Shown: piece after piece, positions 15,864 through 23,417 of the stretch
Position numbering within the stretch: position 1 is the stretch's first letter
Layout of the letters: every line of letters starts with the position of its first letter
Virus record (IMG/VR): IMGVR_UViG_3300025111_000005
Location: 1-47,539 of that record
DNA length: 47,539 bases
Direction: 5' to 3' (one strand)
Source of the DNA: a virus
Notes under the pieces: model-generated
Seen by the model: only the letters and a program-made list of their open reading frames with translations
The model's database searches: none
Told to the model about the DNA's origin: nothing
Program-made: the position numbers and the translations under genes

Positions 15864-16292
15864 CTAATTATGAATTTCTAATTCTTTTAGTTTCTCAGGC
15901 GCAATCATTCCCTGCACTTTTGCGGTATCTAATAATCTATTAAATGAAGCAGTTTTTGCATCTCCATTTTGCTTTTTATAAAGTAATTCCTTCAAAACAT
16001 ATTCTGCATCATTTACCATTGGTATCTTCCAACCAGTTACAATAAAAGTTCTGTTTTTGCTTTTTGTTAATTTTCGGGATGGAATTATAGAATGACCGAG
16101 ACGGGTAGCAATTTCAGATACTTGAAACATTTGCGTTTTCATCATCTTAATATAATCATACCTGAATTTCTTTACAGAATATCCCTGTCCGAAAATTGCA
16201 TGACCTAAATCATCATAGGTCATAAAGGCGTTTTCTCCTTTTGTATTTGAAAGGAGTAAAGCATAAATTTGTGATGCTAAACTTAGTTTCAT
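15864..16292 (-). CDS. Hypothetical protein, downstream of ParB-like gene
   Basis: A 142-residue basic protein. The middle ('YSVKKFRYDYIKMMKTQMFQVSEIATRLG', about 38-66, then 'KLTKSKNRTFIVTGWKIP') could form a winged-helix DNA-binding domain, and its C-terminus is helical. It is 5 bases from the ParB-like gene upstream and ends at a strong terminator, so the two form a small operon. I do not recognise the family. Confidence 0.6.
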   Translation of the reverse strand: MKLSLASQIYALLLSNTKGENAFMTYDDLGHAIFGQGYSVKKFRYDYIKMMKTQMFQVSEIATRLGHSIIPSRKLTKSKNRTFIVTGWKIPMVNDAEYVLKELLYKKQNGDAKTASFNRLLDTAKVQGMIAPEKLKELEIHN

Positions 16293-16297
16293 AATTA

Positions 16298-17203
16298 TTA
16301 TTTTTTATTGGTTTGTATAAATGTATCTATCATTGTAACTGTTTTGTTGAGATTATTAACAAGTTTCATGTGCCAGTTAATCTGTTCCCAAAATTTTGGG
16401 ACGCCACCAACTTCACGATAAAGTGTAGTTAATCTTAAAAGCTTATCCTGTAAGTCAGAATTAAGAGAATCAACAGATTTTATTTCATTCTCAATAGTTC
16501 TGGAAGTATCAATAGATTCTTTCTTCTTCTTTGGAACTATCACTTCTTCAATAACAGCATTAGTCATTGCCCTTTGTCCACCCTCAGATTCTTTATATTT
16601 TGCAACGACTGCTTTTTGCTTTCCTTTTGGAATATCAAACTCCTTAACAGAAGTAATAAAGTTTCTGGCAGCCCTTTCGGTAGGTAAACTATCTATTGCT
16701 TCCCGATCAATTTTATCATCCTGAATCATCTTCAGACGTTCAAGAGAATAGGAAACCCGGCTTTCATTCCAGTTAAGAAACTGTGAAATCATATCCTTAC
16801 CTATAATAGTTAGGCGTCCATGGGAGCTTAACTTCTTCACTTCTTCCGGGTGCTGCTCAAGAAATTGCTTTGTGACCCTGACCGTCTCATCAATGACTCT
16901 CGGCAATGCTGTCCATGCTTCCATGTTCTCATTTGCCATAATCTTTATCATTGTTGCATCATCCAATTCCTTCACCGGAATATCAACAAAGTCTATGGAC
17001 TTAAACACTTCTCTTATTGCTGCCAGTCTGTGATGACCATAAGCAATTTGATATTTGTTTCCATGTTTCCGGGAAAGTATATTATCCCAAAATCCTGTTT
17101 GCCGGATAGATTCAATAAGGCTTTTCACCTTTGCCTCATCCATAGGATAATTATTCATATCCCTGTATGGATTAGGTTCTAAATTCTTAATTTGTACTTT
17201 CAT
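16298..17203 (-). CDS. ParB/RepB/Spo0J-like protein
   Basis: The 301-residue protein begins 'KVQIKNLEPNPYRDMNNYP' and has 'VKSLIESIRQTGFWDNILSRK' (about 26-46) and 'YQIAYGHHRLAAIREV', the ParB N-terminal domain with its GHHRLAA (GxxRxxA-type) motif. A helical region follows ('MISQFLNWNESRVSYSLERL', about 137-156), similar to the ParB HTH, then a charged coiled-coil end. Chromosomal ParB binds CTP and parS. In phages this domain occurs in regulators and in ParB-methylase proteins. No ParA gene is visible, so partition is unlikely. It sits between the MuF-like gene and the capsid operon behind a structured leader. Confidence 0.75.
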   Translation of the reverse strand: MKVQIKNLEPNPYRDMNNYPMDEAKVKSLIESIRQTGFWDNILSRKHGNKYQIAYGHHRLAAIREVFKSIDFVDIPVKELDDATMIKIMANENMEAWTALPRVIDETVRVTKQFLEQHPEEVKKLSSHGRLTIIGKDMISQFLNWNESRVSYSLERLKMIQDDKIDREAIDSLPTERAARNFITSVKEFDIPKGKQKAVVAKYKESEGGQRAMTNAVIEEVIVPKKKKESIDTSRTIENEIKSVDSLNSDLQDKLLRLTTLYREVGGVPKFWEQINWHMKLVNNLNKTVTMIDTFIQTNKK

Positions 17204-17315
17204 ATATAAAAAAATTAAGCCCCACTAAAAAGAAAAAGCCAGAGGTAAGTACAACCGAACCTTCTGGACAATTCCCCGTTAATGGGGCAATTTTAAAATT
17301 AAATAATTTCTTCAT
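17187..17315 (-). CDS. Possible leader peptide overlapping the ParB-like start
   Basis: ATG at 17315 opens a 42-codon frame that ends at 17187, inside the first codons of the ParB-like gene. The peptide begins 'KKLFNFKIAPLTGN' and has a hydrophobic 'FFFLVGLNFFI' near its end. It runs through the hairpins of the leader. It may be a leader peptide coupling translation to the ParB-like gene, or just an open frame by chance. Confidence 0.35.
   Translation of the reverse strand: MKKLFNFKIAPLTGNCPEGSVVLTSGFFFLVGLNFFIYESTN
17219..17288 (-). promoter_or_regulatory. Structured leader with alternative pairings
   Basis: In the 141-base gap before the ParB-like gene, GCCCCACTAA (17219-17228) can pair with TTAATGGGGC (17279-17288; 9 of 10). 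Inside, CCAGAGGT (17239-17246) can pair with ACCTTCTGG (17259-17267, one bulge). The GGGG at 17284-17287 can instead pair with CCCC at 17274-17277. On the minus strand T-rich runs follow the inner hairpin, as in attenuators. A TATCTTTG box (17341-17334) lies upstream but lacks a clear -33 element. Confidence 0.5.
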
Positions 17316-17344
17316 GTTGTACTTTTAGAATACCAAAGATAAAC

Positions 17345-18388
17345 CTATTTTTTGATTTTCATAATGTTTTCGATAATATTTTGATTGTCCTCAATCCAGA
17401 ACGGAGTACTTTGGTATTTTGAATACCTGTCAAAATTTTCTTTTACATACTTTTGAAACTTATCTGAATAGGTTGTAATCTGTTTAGCCTTTAGCGGTTC
17501 ATTACCTTTTAGGTATGCGTTAAAATCATCAGGAGGCATTAAAACAGCGACCGCATGACAAAGGCAAATCGGATGCCAGCCTACCCAAACAAATGTTTTT
17601 GGATAAGTACCTTCACATTCATCACAAATATCAAATATTTTATGCTGTGCTGAAAGTGATATTTTTTTACCAATAACCATCGGAAGTTTCAACCAACGAA
17701 TATGGTCTGCCAGAAGATACGCCTGATTCGTGTTTGTACGTGCCACACGCATAGCATTTTTATAAGCCGAGTTATACACTCCCTGGCCTGGTTTATTCTC
17801 CAACATTGCCTTACTTGCAATAAGACGGCCATTATTATCACGTACACGACGAAACAAAGCATCTGGATTTTTAAGGTAAGTTCTAATCCTGCGTGAAATA
17901 GTACTGGCACTGTCCCCATTCGCTAATCCGATACCTAAATGAATTTTAAGTTCGCCCCTTAATTGTTTTGCTACCTGCCAAACTGAATCTGAAAGTGTTT
18001 TAGTTCCATGCTTGCCGGAAATAAACGCTTTGAGTGCCGGAATGTTAGGCAAAAAGTATTTTGCAGATTGTACTGCTTTAATTTTGCCAATAGTTGAAAG
18101 GTAATCTTTTACTATCTGATCATTTTTAGAGTTACTTAGTCCCCAGCTCTTTTCAATATCCAGTTCAGTTAAATCCAAAACGTCCTTATGAAACGACTCA
18201 ATTATGATGTCAATCTTTTTATTGATAGCACCGTTATATCGGAAACTTTTTGAAAATTTTATAGAAGGATCATTTGAAAGTAAGGCAAATTGTTCAGCAA
18301 CCCGGTTAAATATTTCCCGGAATTTTTTATCATACTGCAATTGCCGTTTTAAAAACTTATTGCGATATTCGAGTGAATGATCAGGCAT
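17345..18388 (-). CDS. Head morphogenesis protein (SPP1 gp7 / Mu gpF-like)
   Basis: The 347-residue protein has the MuF core near residues 215-290: 'AMRVARTNTNQAYLLADHIRW' by position, then 'FDICDECEGTYPKTFVWVGWHPICLCHAV', where RxART-TN-AY and W-HP-C-C are the family signatures. Such minor head proteins sit with the portal inside the capsid and affect DNA exit or capsid assembly. In most siphoviruses this gene directly follows the portal gene. Here about 11 kb of glycan genes separate them. It overlaps the GT10-like gene by 8 bases. Confidence 0.8.
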   Translation of the reverse strand: MPDHSLEYRNKFLKRQLQYDKKFREIFNRVAEQFALLSNDPSIKFSKSFRYNGAINKKIDIIIESFHKDVLDLTELDIEKSWGLSNSKNDQIVKDYLSTIGKIKAVQSAKYFLPNIPALKAFISGKHGTKTLSDSVWQVAKQLRGELKIHLGIGLANGDSASTISRRIRTYLKNPDALFRRVRDNNGRLIASKAMLENKPGQGVYNSAYKNAMRVARTNTNQAYLLADHIRWLKLPMVIGKKISLSAQHKIFDICDECEGTYPKTFVWVGWHPICLCHAVAVLMPPDDFNAYLKGNEPLKAKQITTYSDKFQKYVKENFDRYSKYQSTPFWIEDNQNIIENIMKIKK

Positions 18389-19208
18389 AACCTTCTGATT
18401 TAAGTACCAAAGTTACACCATTTTTTAATTGTCCCATCTGATCGCACCATTTAATTGACCGTTCAAAATTATCATTTAAGGCCGGTAACATATCATCATA
18501 AATTCCAGGCTTTAAATAATTACAAACAGCAACTATCTCTTCCACGTCATTAACATCAATAATCCCGTCCATATTAAAGAAGTCGCTAATATTCCTGCAC
18601 CCATAATAAATCGGTACTGTCCGGGTCTGAAAGCAATCAATAAGTTTTTCGGTAAAGAAATTAGCTATTGAAGTATTCTCAATCGCAATATGAAACATGG
18701 AATCAAATAGCGGATTTTTTGAGTCACCCAAAATTAACTGCCCTGTATAGTCTGCCTCATTCCACGGAACGAATGTATGAAAATGTTTTGCATTGCCGCT
18801 TAGATAGAATTTTTTCGGAATGGTTATCATATCCTTTTTTCTCCATAATTCATGCCTTAATTCGTGACCTTCTAAAGTCTGAATATTCTTACCCCCGACG
18901 ACAGTTGAAACGCTAAACTCTTTTCTTGGTTCATAACCTTTGACCCACGTATTCGGAAAGTGAAATAACCTTGCTTTTGGATTCGTCTGCAGAACTTCTT
19001 CCTGGTATGTCAGTACGTAATTATAATAACCTTTATACTTTTGTACAAGTGGAACCATAGGCGACCGCCACGGCTCTTGTAAGATGATAATACGAAGCGA
19101 ATCCGGCGGGATATCTTCTAAAGTAAATTGATCTATATAGACATTGACTTCTTTGTTGCAGTCAATATCTAAATTGATCGGATAGGCGTAATGAAATTTA
19201 ACCTTCAT
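18381..19208 (-). CDS. GT10-like (alpha-1,3/4-fucosyltransferase family) glycosyltransferase
   Basis: This 275-residue protein carries the C-terminal GT10 signature: 'FHIAIENT' (about 172-179), 'FTEKLIDCF' (185-193) and 'TVPIYYGC' (197-204), matching FxxxFENS, TEKLxDAxxxG and VPVxxG, which bind GDP-fucose in this family. The N-terminal half contains a conserved-looking 'ILQEPWRSP'. It has no membrane anchor, so it would act at the cytosolic face. The gene overlaps the GT11-like gene by 4 bases. The true donor may be fucose or a deoxy relative, since a ColD-like enzyme is encoded two genes away. Confidence 0.75.
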   Translation of the reverse strand: MKVKFHYAYPINLDIDCNKEVNVYIDQFTLEDIPPDSLRIIILQEPWRSPMVPLVQKYKGYYNYVLTYQEEVLQTNPKARLFHFPNTWVKGYEPRKEFSVSTVVGGKNIQTLEGHELRHELWRKKDMITIPKKFYLSGNAKHFHTFVPWNEADYTGQLILGDSKNPLFDSMFHIAIENTSIANFFTEKLIDCFQTRTVPIYYGCRNISDFFNMDGIIDVNDVEEIVAVCNYLKPGIYDDMLPALNDNFERSIKWCDQMGQLKNGVTLVLKSEGYA

Positions 19209-19966
19209 GATATAAAGTTCCAGTCATTTAAAAAAACATCTGTTATCTCATTTGCAATAGTCCCGGAAAACCAAACAGCCGGAGCGCAAACAATTTTATT
19301 TGTATTTTCATTCAGGTATGCACCCCAACGGGAATAAGTCGAATTTGCTATTATATTGTGTGTGCATTTAGTCTGCAGGTAGAAATCAATGTAATCAGGG
19401 ACACCTTCGCTAAATATTACCCTTTGATCTTTAAATGTCTCTTTACACCAGGGGATGTCATCAGAGATAATATAAATATGGTCTATCTGAGTCTTTGAAT
19501 CCATAAAAGATAAAGCCTTTTTATAGTAATTTTCACCACAAATATGACTCGCATTTATAAGATAGTCACCCCTTCTGACGTGAAGCGAAACACTATTTAT
19601 AAAATCAAACTTTATACTTTCAAGCATCTCGTGATCTTTGAATAGTTCAATAATTTCCTTCCGGTATTTGTCGAAATATTTCTCACTTGAAAAGTACCCG
19701 CCGATCATTAGATTCATTTGGTAAGGAATAGGGTCATAATTATACCTTCGTTCCTGATAATATGCTTCTTGCTTCCAACCTGGCGGTAAATCTTTGAGCT
19801 TTCTGAAAACGTTATTCCGGTATGTTGATGGATAAACTCCCTGACTCAATGAACCCATATTAAGATTAAAGGCACACTCATCATTATTTTCGAGTGCAAG
19901 GGCGTAAGCGGCTGCTATTTGAAACATCCGTCCCCCTAAACCACCACATAACATTGCTGAAATCAT
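19205..19966 (-). CDS. GT11-like (alpha-1,2-fucosyl/colitosyltransferase family) glycosyltransferase
   Basis: The 253-residue protein shows the GT11 motifs in order: 'GGLGGRMFQIA' at 8-18 (family GGLGNQMFQYA), 'HVRRGDY' at 129-135 (the donor-binding HxRRGDY), 'YIISDDIPWCKETF' near 165, and 'NSTYSRWGAYL' near 222. The family transfers L-fucose from GDP-fucose in alpha-1,2 linkage, and at least one known member (E. coli O55 WbgN) transfers colitose. Because a ColD-like gene lies immediately upstream (4-base overlap), a 3,6-dideoxy donor is plausible here. It has no signal or membrane segment. Confidence 0.85.
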   Translation of the reverse strand: MISAMLCGGLGGRMFQIAAAYALALENNDECAFNLNMGSLSQGVYPSTYRNNVFRKLKDLPPGWKQEAYYQERRYNYDPIPYQMNLMIGGYFSSEKYFDKYRKEIIELFKDHEMLESIKFDFINSVSLHVRRGDYLINASHICGENYYKKALSFMDSKTQIDHIYIISDDIPWCKETFKDQRVIFSEGVPDYIDFYLQTKCTHNIIANSTYSRWGAYLNENTNKIVCAPAVWFSGTIANEITDVFLNDWNFIS

Positions 19967-21102
19967 CTGTTTAAAATTTCTATTATAAAGTCCATATCCT
20001 TTTCGCTTAAATCCTGATGATTAGGTAAATAAAAGCCAAATTTATGAATCAGATCAGCATTTGGATAGTTATAAGATCCGTGTTTTTTAATCCAAAAAGG
20101 CTGTTTCCCGATTGACCCCGCTATCAGTGGCCTGGTTACAACTCCATTTTCCTGCAGTTCCCTGACTATCCGGTCTTTTTTAATACTCACAACAGGATAG
20201 GCAAAATTTGAAATATAACCCCTTTCTTTAAGAGTCAGAATATTATCTTTGATATGTTTCAGGTAGTACCGAAAATTATAGTTTCTTTTTTTGGAAAACC
20301 GAGCGAGTTTATCCAATTGTCTGAGTCCGATAAATGCCTGTAGATCAGTTGACCTTAAATTAAGTCCCGGATAATAGAAAGTATAAAGAGAATTGAAATC
20401 TTCAACGTTCCACTTCTTTTTATGCCGCTGCGTTGTCTGGGCATCCCAATCACGATCCCATCCGTGGTTACGCATCGAAACAAGAAAGTTATATAATTCG
20501 GTGTCGCTTGTATTTATAAAACCTCCCTCAATTGTACTCAAATGATGCCCATAATACATGGAAAATACAGACGAATCGCCATACCGTCCCAGCATCTCAG
20601 CGCCAATACGTGAACCCATGCTCTCGCAGTTATCTTCAATTAATATAACATTAAATTCCTTGCATAGATTAACGATACTATCCATATCCGGGATTAATCC
20701 AAGGGGCGCAACGGAAATAAATATATCAGGCTTAAACTCGGCAAATATTTCTCTTAACTCTTTCAGGTCACATGACAGGTCCCTGAGATTGCAATCACAA
20801 AGCCGAACATCATAACCTAATAACATCGGAGAACTGACATCCGTGACCCAGCTCAATGCCGGAACCACTATCTTAGGATTATAACCAAGTATTTCCTTAT
20901 ATGCTGCCAAAAGCAAGAGAATACCTGACGATCCCGAATTGACAAAAACAGAATATTCAGTTCCGACCTTCTTTGCCCACTTAGATTCAAGTTCTTTTGT
21001 AAGGGGCCCTTTTGTTAGCTGTGGAATAGGGTCTTTTTGCAGCCATTCGATCAGTGCGTTGATATCTTCCCGGTCTATTGTATCACTTACAAGGTTTATC
21101 AT
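19963..21102 (-). CDS. ColD-like sugar 3-dehydratase (PLP/PMP, Lys replaced by His)
   Basis: This 379-residue DegT/DnrJ/EryC1-fold protein has 'FVNSGSSGILLLLAA' near 53, 'VILIEDNCESMGSRIG' near 152 with the PLP-contacting Asp, and 'SMYYGHHLSTIEGGF' at 181-195. The residue that is the Schiff-base Lys in aminotransferases is His186. ColD, GDP-4-keto-6-deoxymannose 3-dehydratase, has His188 in the same 'GHH-STIEGG' context and length near 388. The likely reaction is removal of the C3 hydroxyl of a GDP-4-keto-6-deoxyhexose, an intermediate shared with GDP-fucose synthesis. Neighbours are a fucosyltransferase-like gene and a transketolase half. The identity of the sugar is inferred. Confidence 0.8.
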   Translation of the reverse strand: MINLVSDTIDREDINALIEWLQKDPIPQLTKGPLTKELESKWAKKVGTEYSVFVNSGSSGILLLLAAYKEILGYNPKIVVPALSWVTDVSSPMLLGYDVRLCDCNLRDLSCDLKELREIFAEFKPDIFISVAPLGLIPDMDSIVNLCKEFNVILIEDNCESMGSRIGAEMLGRYGDSSVFSMYYGHHLSTIEGGFINTSDTELYNFLVSMRNHGWDRDWDAQTTQRHKKKWNVEDFNSLYTFYYPGLNLRSTDLQAFIGLRQLDKLARFSKKRNYNFRYYLKHIKDNILTLKERGYISNFAYPVVSIKKDRIVRELQENGVVTRPLIAGSIGKQPFWIKKHGSYNYPNADLIHKFGFYLPNHQDLSEKDMDFIIEILNR

Positions 21103-21566
21103 CTCTTTAAATTTAAATAAGTTGGTTTCCCGGAATAGATAATTTCTGACAAGTTAAAACCTTCTTCCGGCACTAAAAAATTAATATTTTTGAACTGCTT
21201 TAATATCTCATGATCTGAAGCATCATGACTAAATCCCTCATGAGAGTAATCCTGACCCCTACCGGCTCCTGCAAGTATTACCGGGATGCTCTCATGGTCG
21301 AGGTATAGCCGAATCGCTTCCATTGGTCTGAAAATAAGAAATGGCGTGATTGTGTAAACTACCGGGATACGACCCGACAAAGCTAATCCGACTGCCATAG
21401 TTATTGCTGCCTGCTCCGCTGCACCAACATTATAAAACTGATCCGGCATCTCTGATCTTATACGGTCAGCATAAAAATAACCAAGGTCAATAGAAATAAG
21501 AATAATATTTTTATCCTTAACCATTAAATCATAAAGAGAATCAAAAAAGTACTTTCGCTGATTCAT
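21099..21566 (-). CDS. Transketolase-like protein, pyrimidine-binding domain only
   Basis: The 155 residues equal just the central (Pyr) domain of transketolase C-terminal subunits: 'LMVKDKNIILISIDLGY' near 14, 'YNVGAAEQAAITMAVGLALSG' at 45-65 with the catalytic Glu51, then 'VYTITPFLIFRPMEAIR' and an 'AGAGRGQDYSHEGFSH' loop. The usual C-terminal transketolase domain of about 130 residues is missing, and the frame ends cleanly with the 4-base overlap to the next gene. It should pair with the PP half at 22794. Its first codons (MNQ) overlap the HNH stop. The natural start of such proteins (M-R-K-x-F) seems to have been displaced by the HNH insertion. Confidence 0.75.
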   Translation of the reverse strand: MNQRKYFFDSLYDLMVKDKNIILISIDLGYFYADRIRSEMPDQFYNVGAAEQAAITMAVGLALSGRIPVVYTITPFLIFRPMEAIRLYLDHESIPVILAGAGRGQDYSHEGFSHDASDHEILKQFKNINFLVPEEGFNLSEIIYSGKPTYLNLKR

Positions 21567-22110
21567 TTTTTCTTATTTTATGATCATATCTACTATGACA
21601 TGGTACACACATTCTTTTAAAATCAGACTTATCTCTTATATATTTCCCTGAAAGATTTGCCCAATGATATTTTCTATTTGAGTCACTAAGTCCGCAAACT
21701 TCACATCCTATTGGTTGTCCCAAATGTTTTGTTACCCAGTCATGGATACCATAATAACCTACCTTTTCGCCTTTCCATTTAGGATGTTTCGTTTCATCCA
21801 TTCCAATTCTCGACCTTCCATCATAAGCACCAAAACAATTGCGTGAACAAAATATTTTTTCACCCCAACGTTTTATCCCATAAGAAGAAGCGACACCTTT
21901 TTTATTATAACTGGCAATATTATAATATTTTTTACCACACTCTAAACAATATTTATATTTTTCCGTTACTCTTTGATCTATCTGTTTCCTTTTACCACGG
22001 ATAGCTTCAAAATAGCAATCTCTTGAACAAAATTTAGTTTTCCAGTTTTGATTTTTAGGAGAAAAATCAACTCCGCATTGTTTACATTTTAGTATTCTCA
22101 TTGTTCTCAT
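21541..22110 (-). CDS. Free-standing HNH-type homing endonuclease with zinc fingers
   Basis: From ATG 22110 (a longer frame uses TTG at 22128) the product has about 189 residues. It has two Cys-rich fingers ('CKQCGVDF...KFCSRDC' and 'CLECGKKY...FCSRNC') and a C-terminal nuclease-like part 'GCEVCGLSDSNRKYHWANLSG', 'RMCVPCHSRYDHK', where CEVC, CVPC and H form an HNH/zinc core. It sits between the methyltransferase and the transketolase Pyr gene, and its last 9 codons overlap the latter in another frame. All other genes in this operon overlap by 1-11 bases, so the gene and its 5' leader look like an insertion. Confidence 0.8.
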   Translation of the reverse strand: MRTMRILKCKQCGVDFSPKNQNWKTKFCSRDCYFEAIRGKRKQIDQRVTEKYKYCLECGKKYYNIASYNKKGVASSYGIKRWGEKIFCSRNCFGAYDGRSRIGMDETKHPKWKGEKVGYYGIHDWVTKHLGQPIGCEVCGLSDSNRKYHWANLSGKYIRDKSDFKRMCVPCHSRYDHKIRKNESAKVLF

Positions 22111-22118
22111 AAAAATTG

Positions 22119-22186
22119 CCCATACCAATTACAGAGGCGATCCAGTCGTGTAATATTACACAATTTGGCAATGTAACTGATATGGG
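22119..22186 (-). ncRNA. Stem-loop structure ahead of the HNH gene
   Basis: On the minus strand CCCATATCAGTTACA (22186-22172) can pair over all 15 positions, with two G-U pairs, with TGTAATTGGTATGGG (22133-22119). Between them is the perfect 14-base palindrome GTGTAATATTACAC (22148-22161). The structure lies 9 bases before the HNH ATG, in the sequence that separates the two operon genes. No complete group I or group II intron core was recognised, so its class is unknown. Confidence 0.5.
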
Positions 22187-22257
22187 ACTTTTTGTTTTTC
22201 ATAACTGAATCGCATTACAAATATATAAAATAATCAAATCAACTGCAAATTTTCTTC

Positions 22258-22794
22258 TCATGATATGTAAAAATATACTGCCCCGTAATCCGGGAGGCTG
22301 TTAAATGTTATTTCCGGATGCCTTAACTTAAATTCTGCCAAAGCCGTAACAACACCCTCAATATTTACCGTATCATCCATTACAACAAATAACCTCTTCT
22401 TCTTTGCGAATAATTCTGCAAGTTGTAAATCTAAAGTGACATATTCAAAAGAATGGTTGCCATCAATAAATAAAACGTCTGGCTCAATAAGTTCATACAA
22501 TTTCCCTTTCAAAAACGCTTCATCAGTCATATCAAAATGAAACACATTATCACAATCTTTTGTATTATTATAAAATACCTCTCTTATTGCAGTAAATAAA
22601 TCACCTTTTCCAACTCCATTCCCTGATGTATGTCCATCCTCAATAAATGGATCAATAGAATAGAATGTCTTGTCAGGGAATTTATTGCTTAACATTGCGA
22701 TTCCCTCCCCATCATATGAACCTATTTCTAAATATACCTGATTACTGTATAAGTTATCAGTTATTATTCCTTCGTATAATTGCCTCGCTAACAT
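22258..22794 (-). CDS. Class I SAM-dependent methyltransferase (Methyltransf_24-like)
   Basis: The 178-residue protein has the SAM motif I form 'VYLEIGSYDGEGIAML' (about 20-35), a post-I acidic 'YSIDPF' loop, and 'PDVLFIDGNHSFEYVTLDL', the IDG-H-Y pattern of Methyltransf_24/CmcI-like enzymes, which often methylate sugars or small molecules. Its start shares one base with the stop of the transketolase PP half. It probably methylates a sugar hydroxyl of the glycan made here, though a protein or lipid target is not excluded. Confidence 0.7.
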   Translation of the reverse strand: MLARQLYEGIITDNLYSNQVYLEIGSYDGEGIAMLSNKFPDKTFYSIDPFIEDGHTSGNGVGKGDLFTAIREVFYNNTKDCDNVFHFDMTDEAFLKGKLYELIEPDVLFIDGNHSFEYVTLDLQLAELFAKKKRLFVVMDDTVNIEGVVTALAEFKLRHPEITFNSLPDYGAVYFYIS

Positions 22795-23372
22795 CAGATA
22801 GTTATATAATGTGCTGATAATCCTTTTAATCCATAATCTTCCACTTTTGTATATCTTATTTCAATCTTTGGGAATATATGTATAACATTCCATTGCATCC
22901 AATCTTCTATAGAATCATAAGCTGAAAACCCGTTCCAATTAATGTAAACCTTTAAGTTTGTGACATTATATTTTCTAATCACATTTGCAGACTCGTAGAT
23001 AATGCCTTCAAAAGCCTCCCCGTCAGAAATAAGACAATAGACGTTTTTTGTCCTGTCTGCCAGTGCCATCCCTACTGATATACCAAGTCCCATTCCGAGT
23101 GACCCGGTTGAACAATATATTTTATCTTCTAAATCCCGATGCGGATGTGTGCCATGTTTTAAGTAAAGTTTTTCAGCATCAAAACCATAGTATTTTTCAA
23201 GGATGCAATAAAGAGATAGTCCAGCATGTCCGCAGGAAAGGACAAATGGCTCATCTTCTTTTTTAATCCGGTAAATCTCATCAATTATCCCTAAAGATGT
23301 ATAACAAGATCCAAGGTGAGATAATTTGTATTTTTTAGCTATTTCTGTTATTCTGCCAAGCATTTTCTCCAT
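22794..23372 (-). CDS. Transketolase-like protein, TPP-binding (PP) domain only
   Basis: The 192-residue protein matches the N-terminal half of transketolase: 'HLGSCYTSLGIIDEIY' (19-34), 'VLSCGHAGLSLY' (44-55), 'STGSLGMGLGISVGMA' (88-103) and the TPP/Mg motif 'SDGEAFEG' (116-123) with 'INWNGFSAYD' (144-153). This half is normally about 270 residues, so the protein is a shortened form. With the Pyr half at 21099 it should form a heteromeric TPP enzyme that moves a two-carbon ketol unit. Other genes of this island make a 4-keto-3,6-dideoxy sugar, a possible acceptor. Confidence 0.8.
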   Translation of the reverse strand: MEKMLGRITEIAKKYKLSHLGSCYTSLGIIDEIYRIKKEDEPFVLSCGHAGLSLYCILEKYYGFDAEKLYLKHGTHPHRDLEDKIYCSTGSLGMGLGISVGMALADRTKNVYCLISDGEAFEGIIYESANVIRKYNVTNLKVYINWNGFSAYDSIEDWMQWNVIHIFPKIEIRYTKVEDYGLKGLSAHYITI

Positions 23373-23417
23373 TTATGCGATGCTTCCTTTCTTATTAATT
23401 TCATGTCTTGTGAGTTT

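Noticed and set aside
16298-17203. Plasmid-like partition system based on the ParB-like gene.
   Set aside because: No ParA ATPase or parS-like repeats are visible, and ParB domains are common in phage regulators.
21541-22261. Calling the HNH insert a group I intron.
   Set aside because: The leader has strong stems, but I could not find the P7 elements or a conserved 3' end after the HNH gene, so the intron class is left open.
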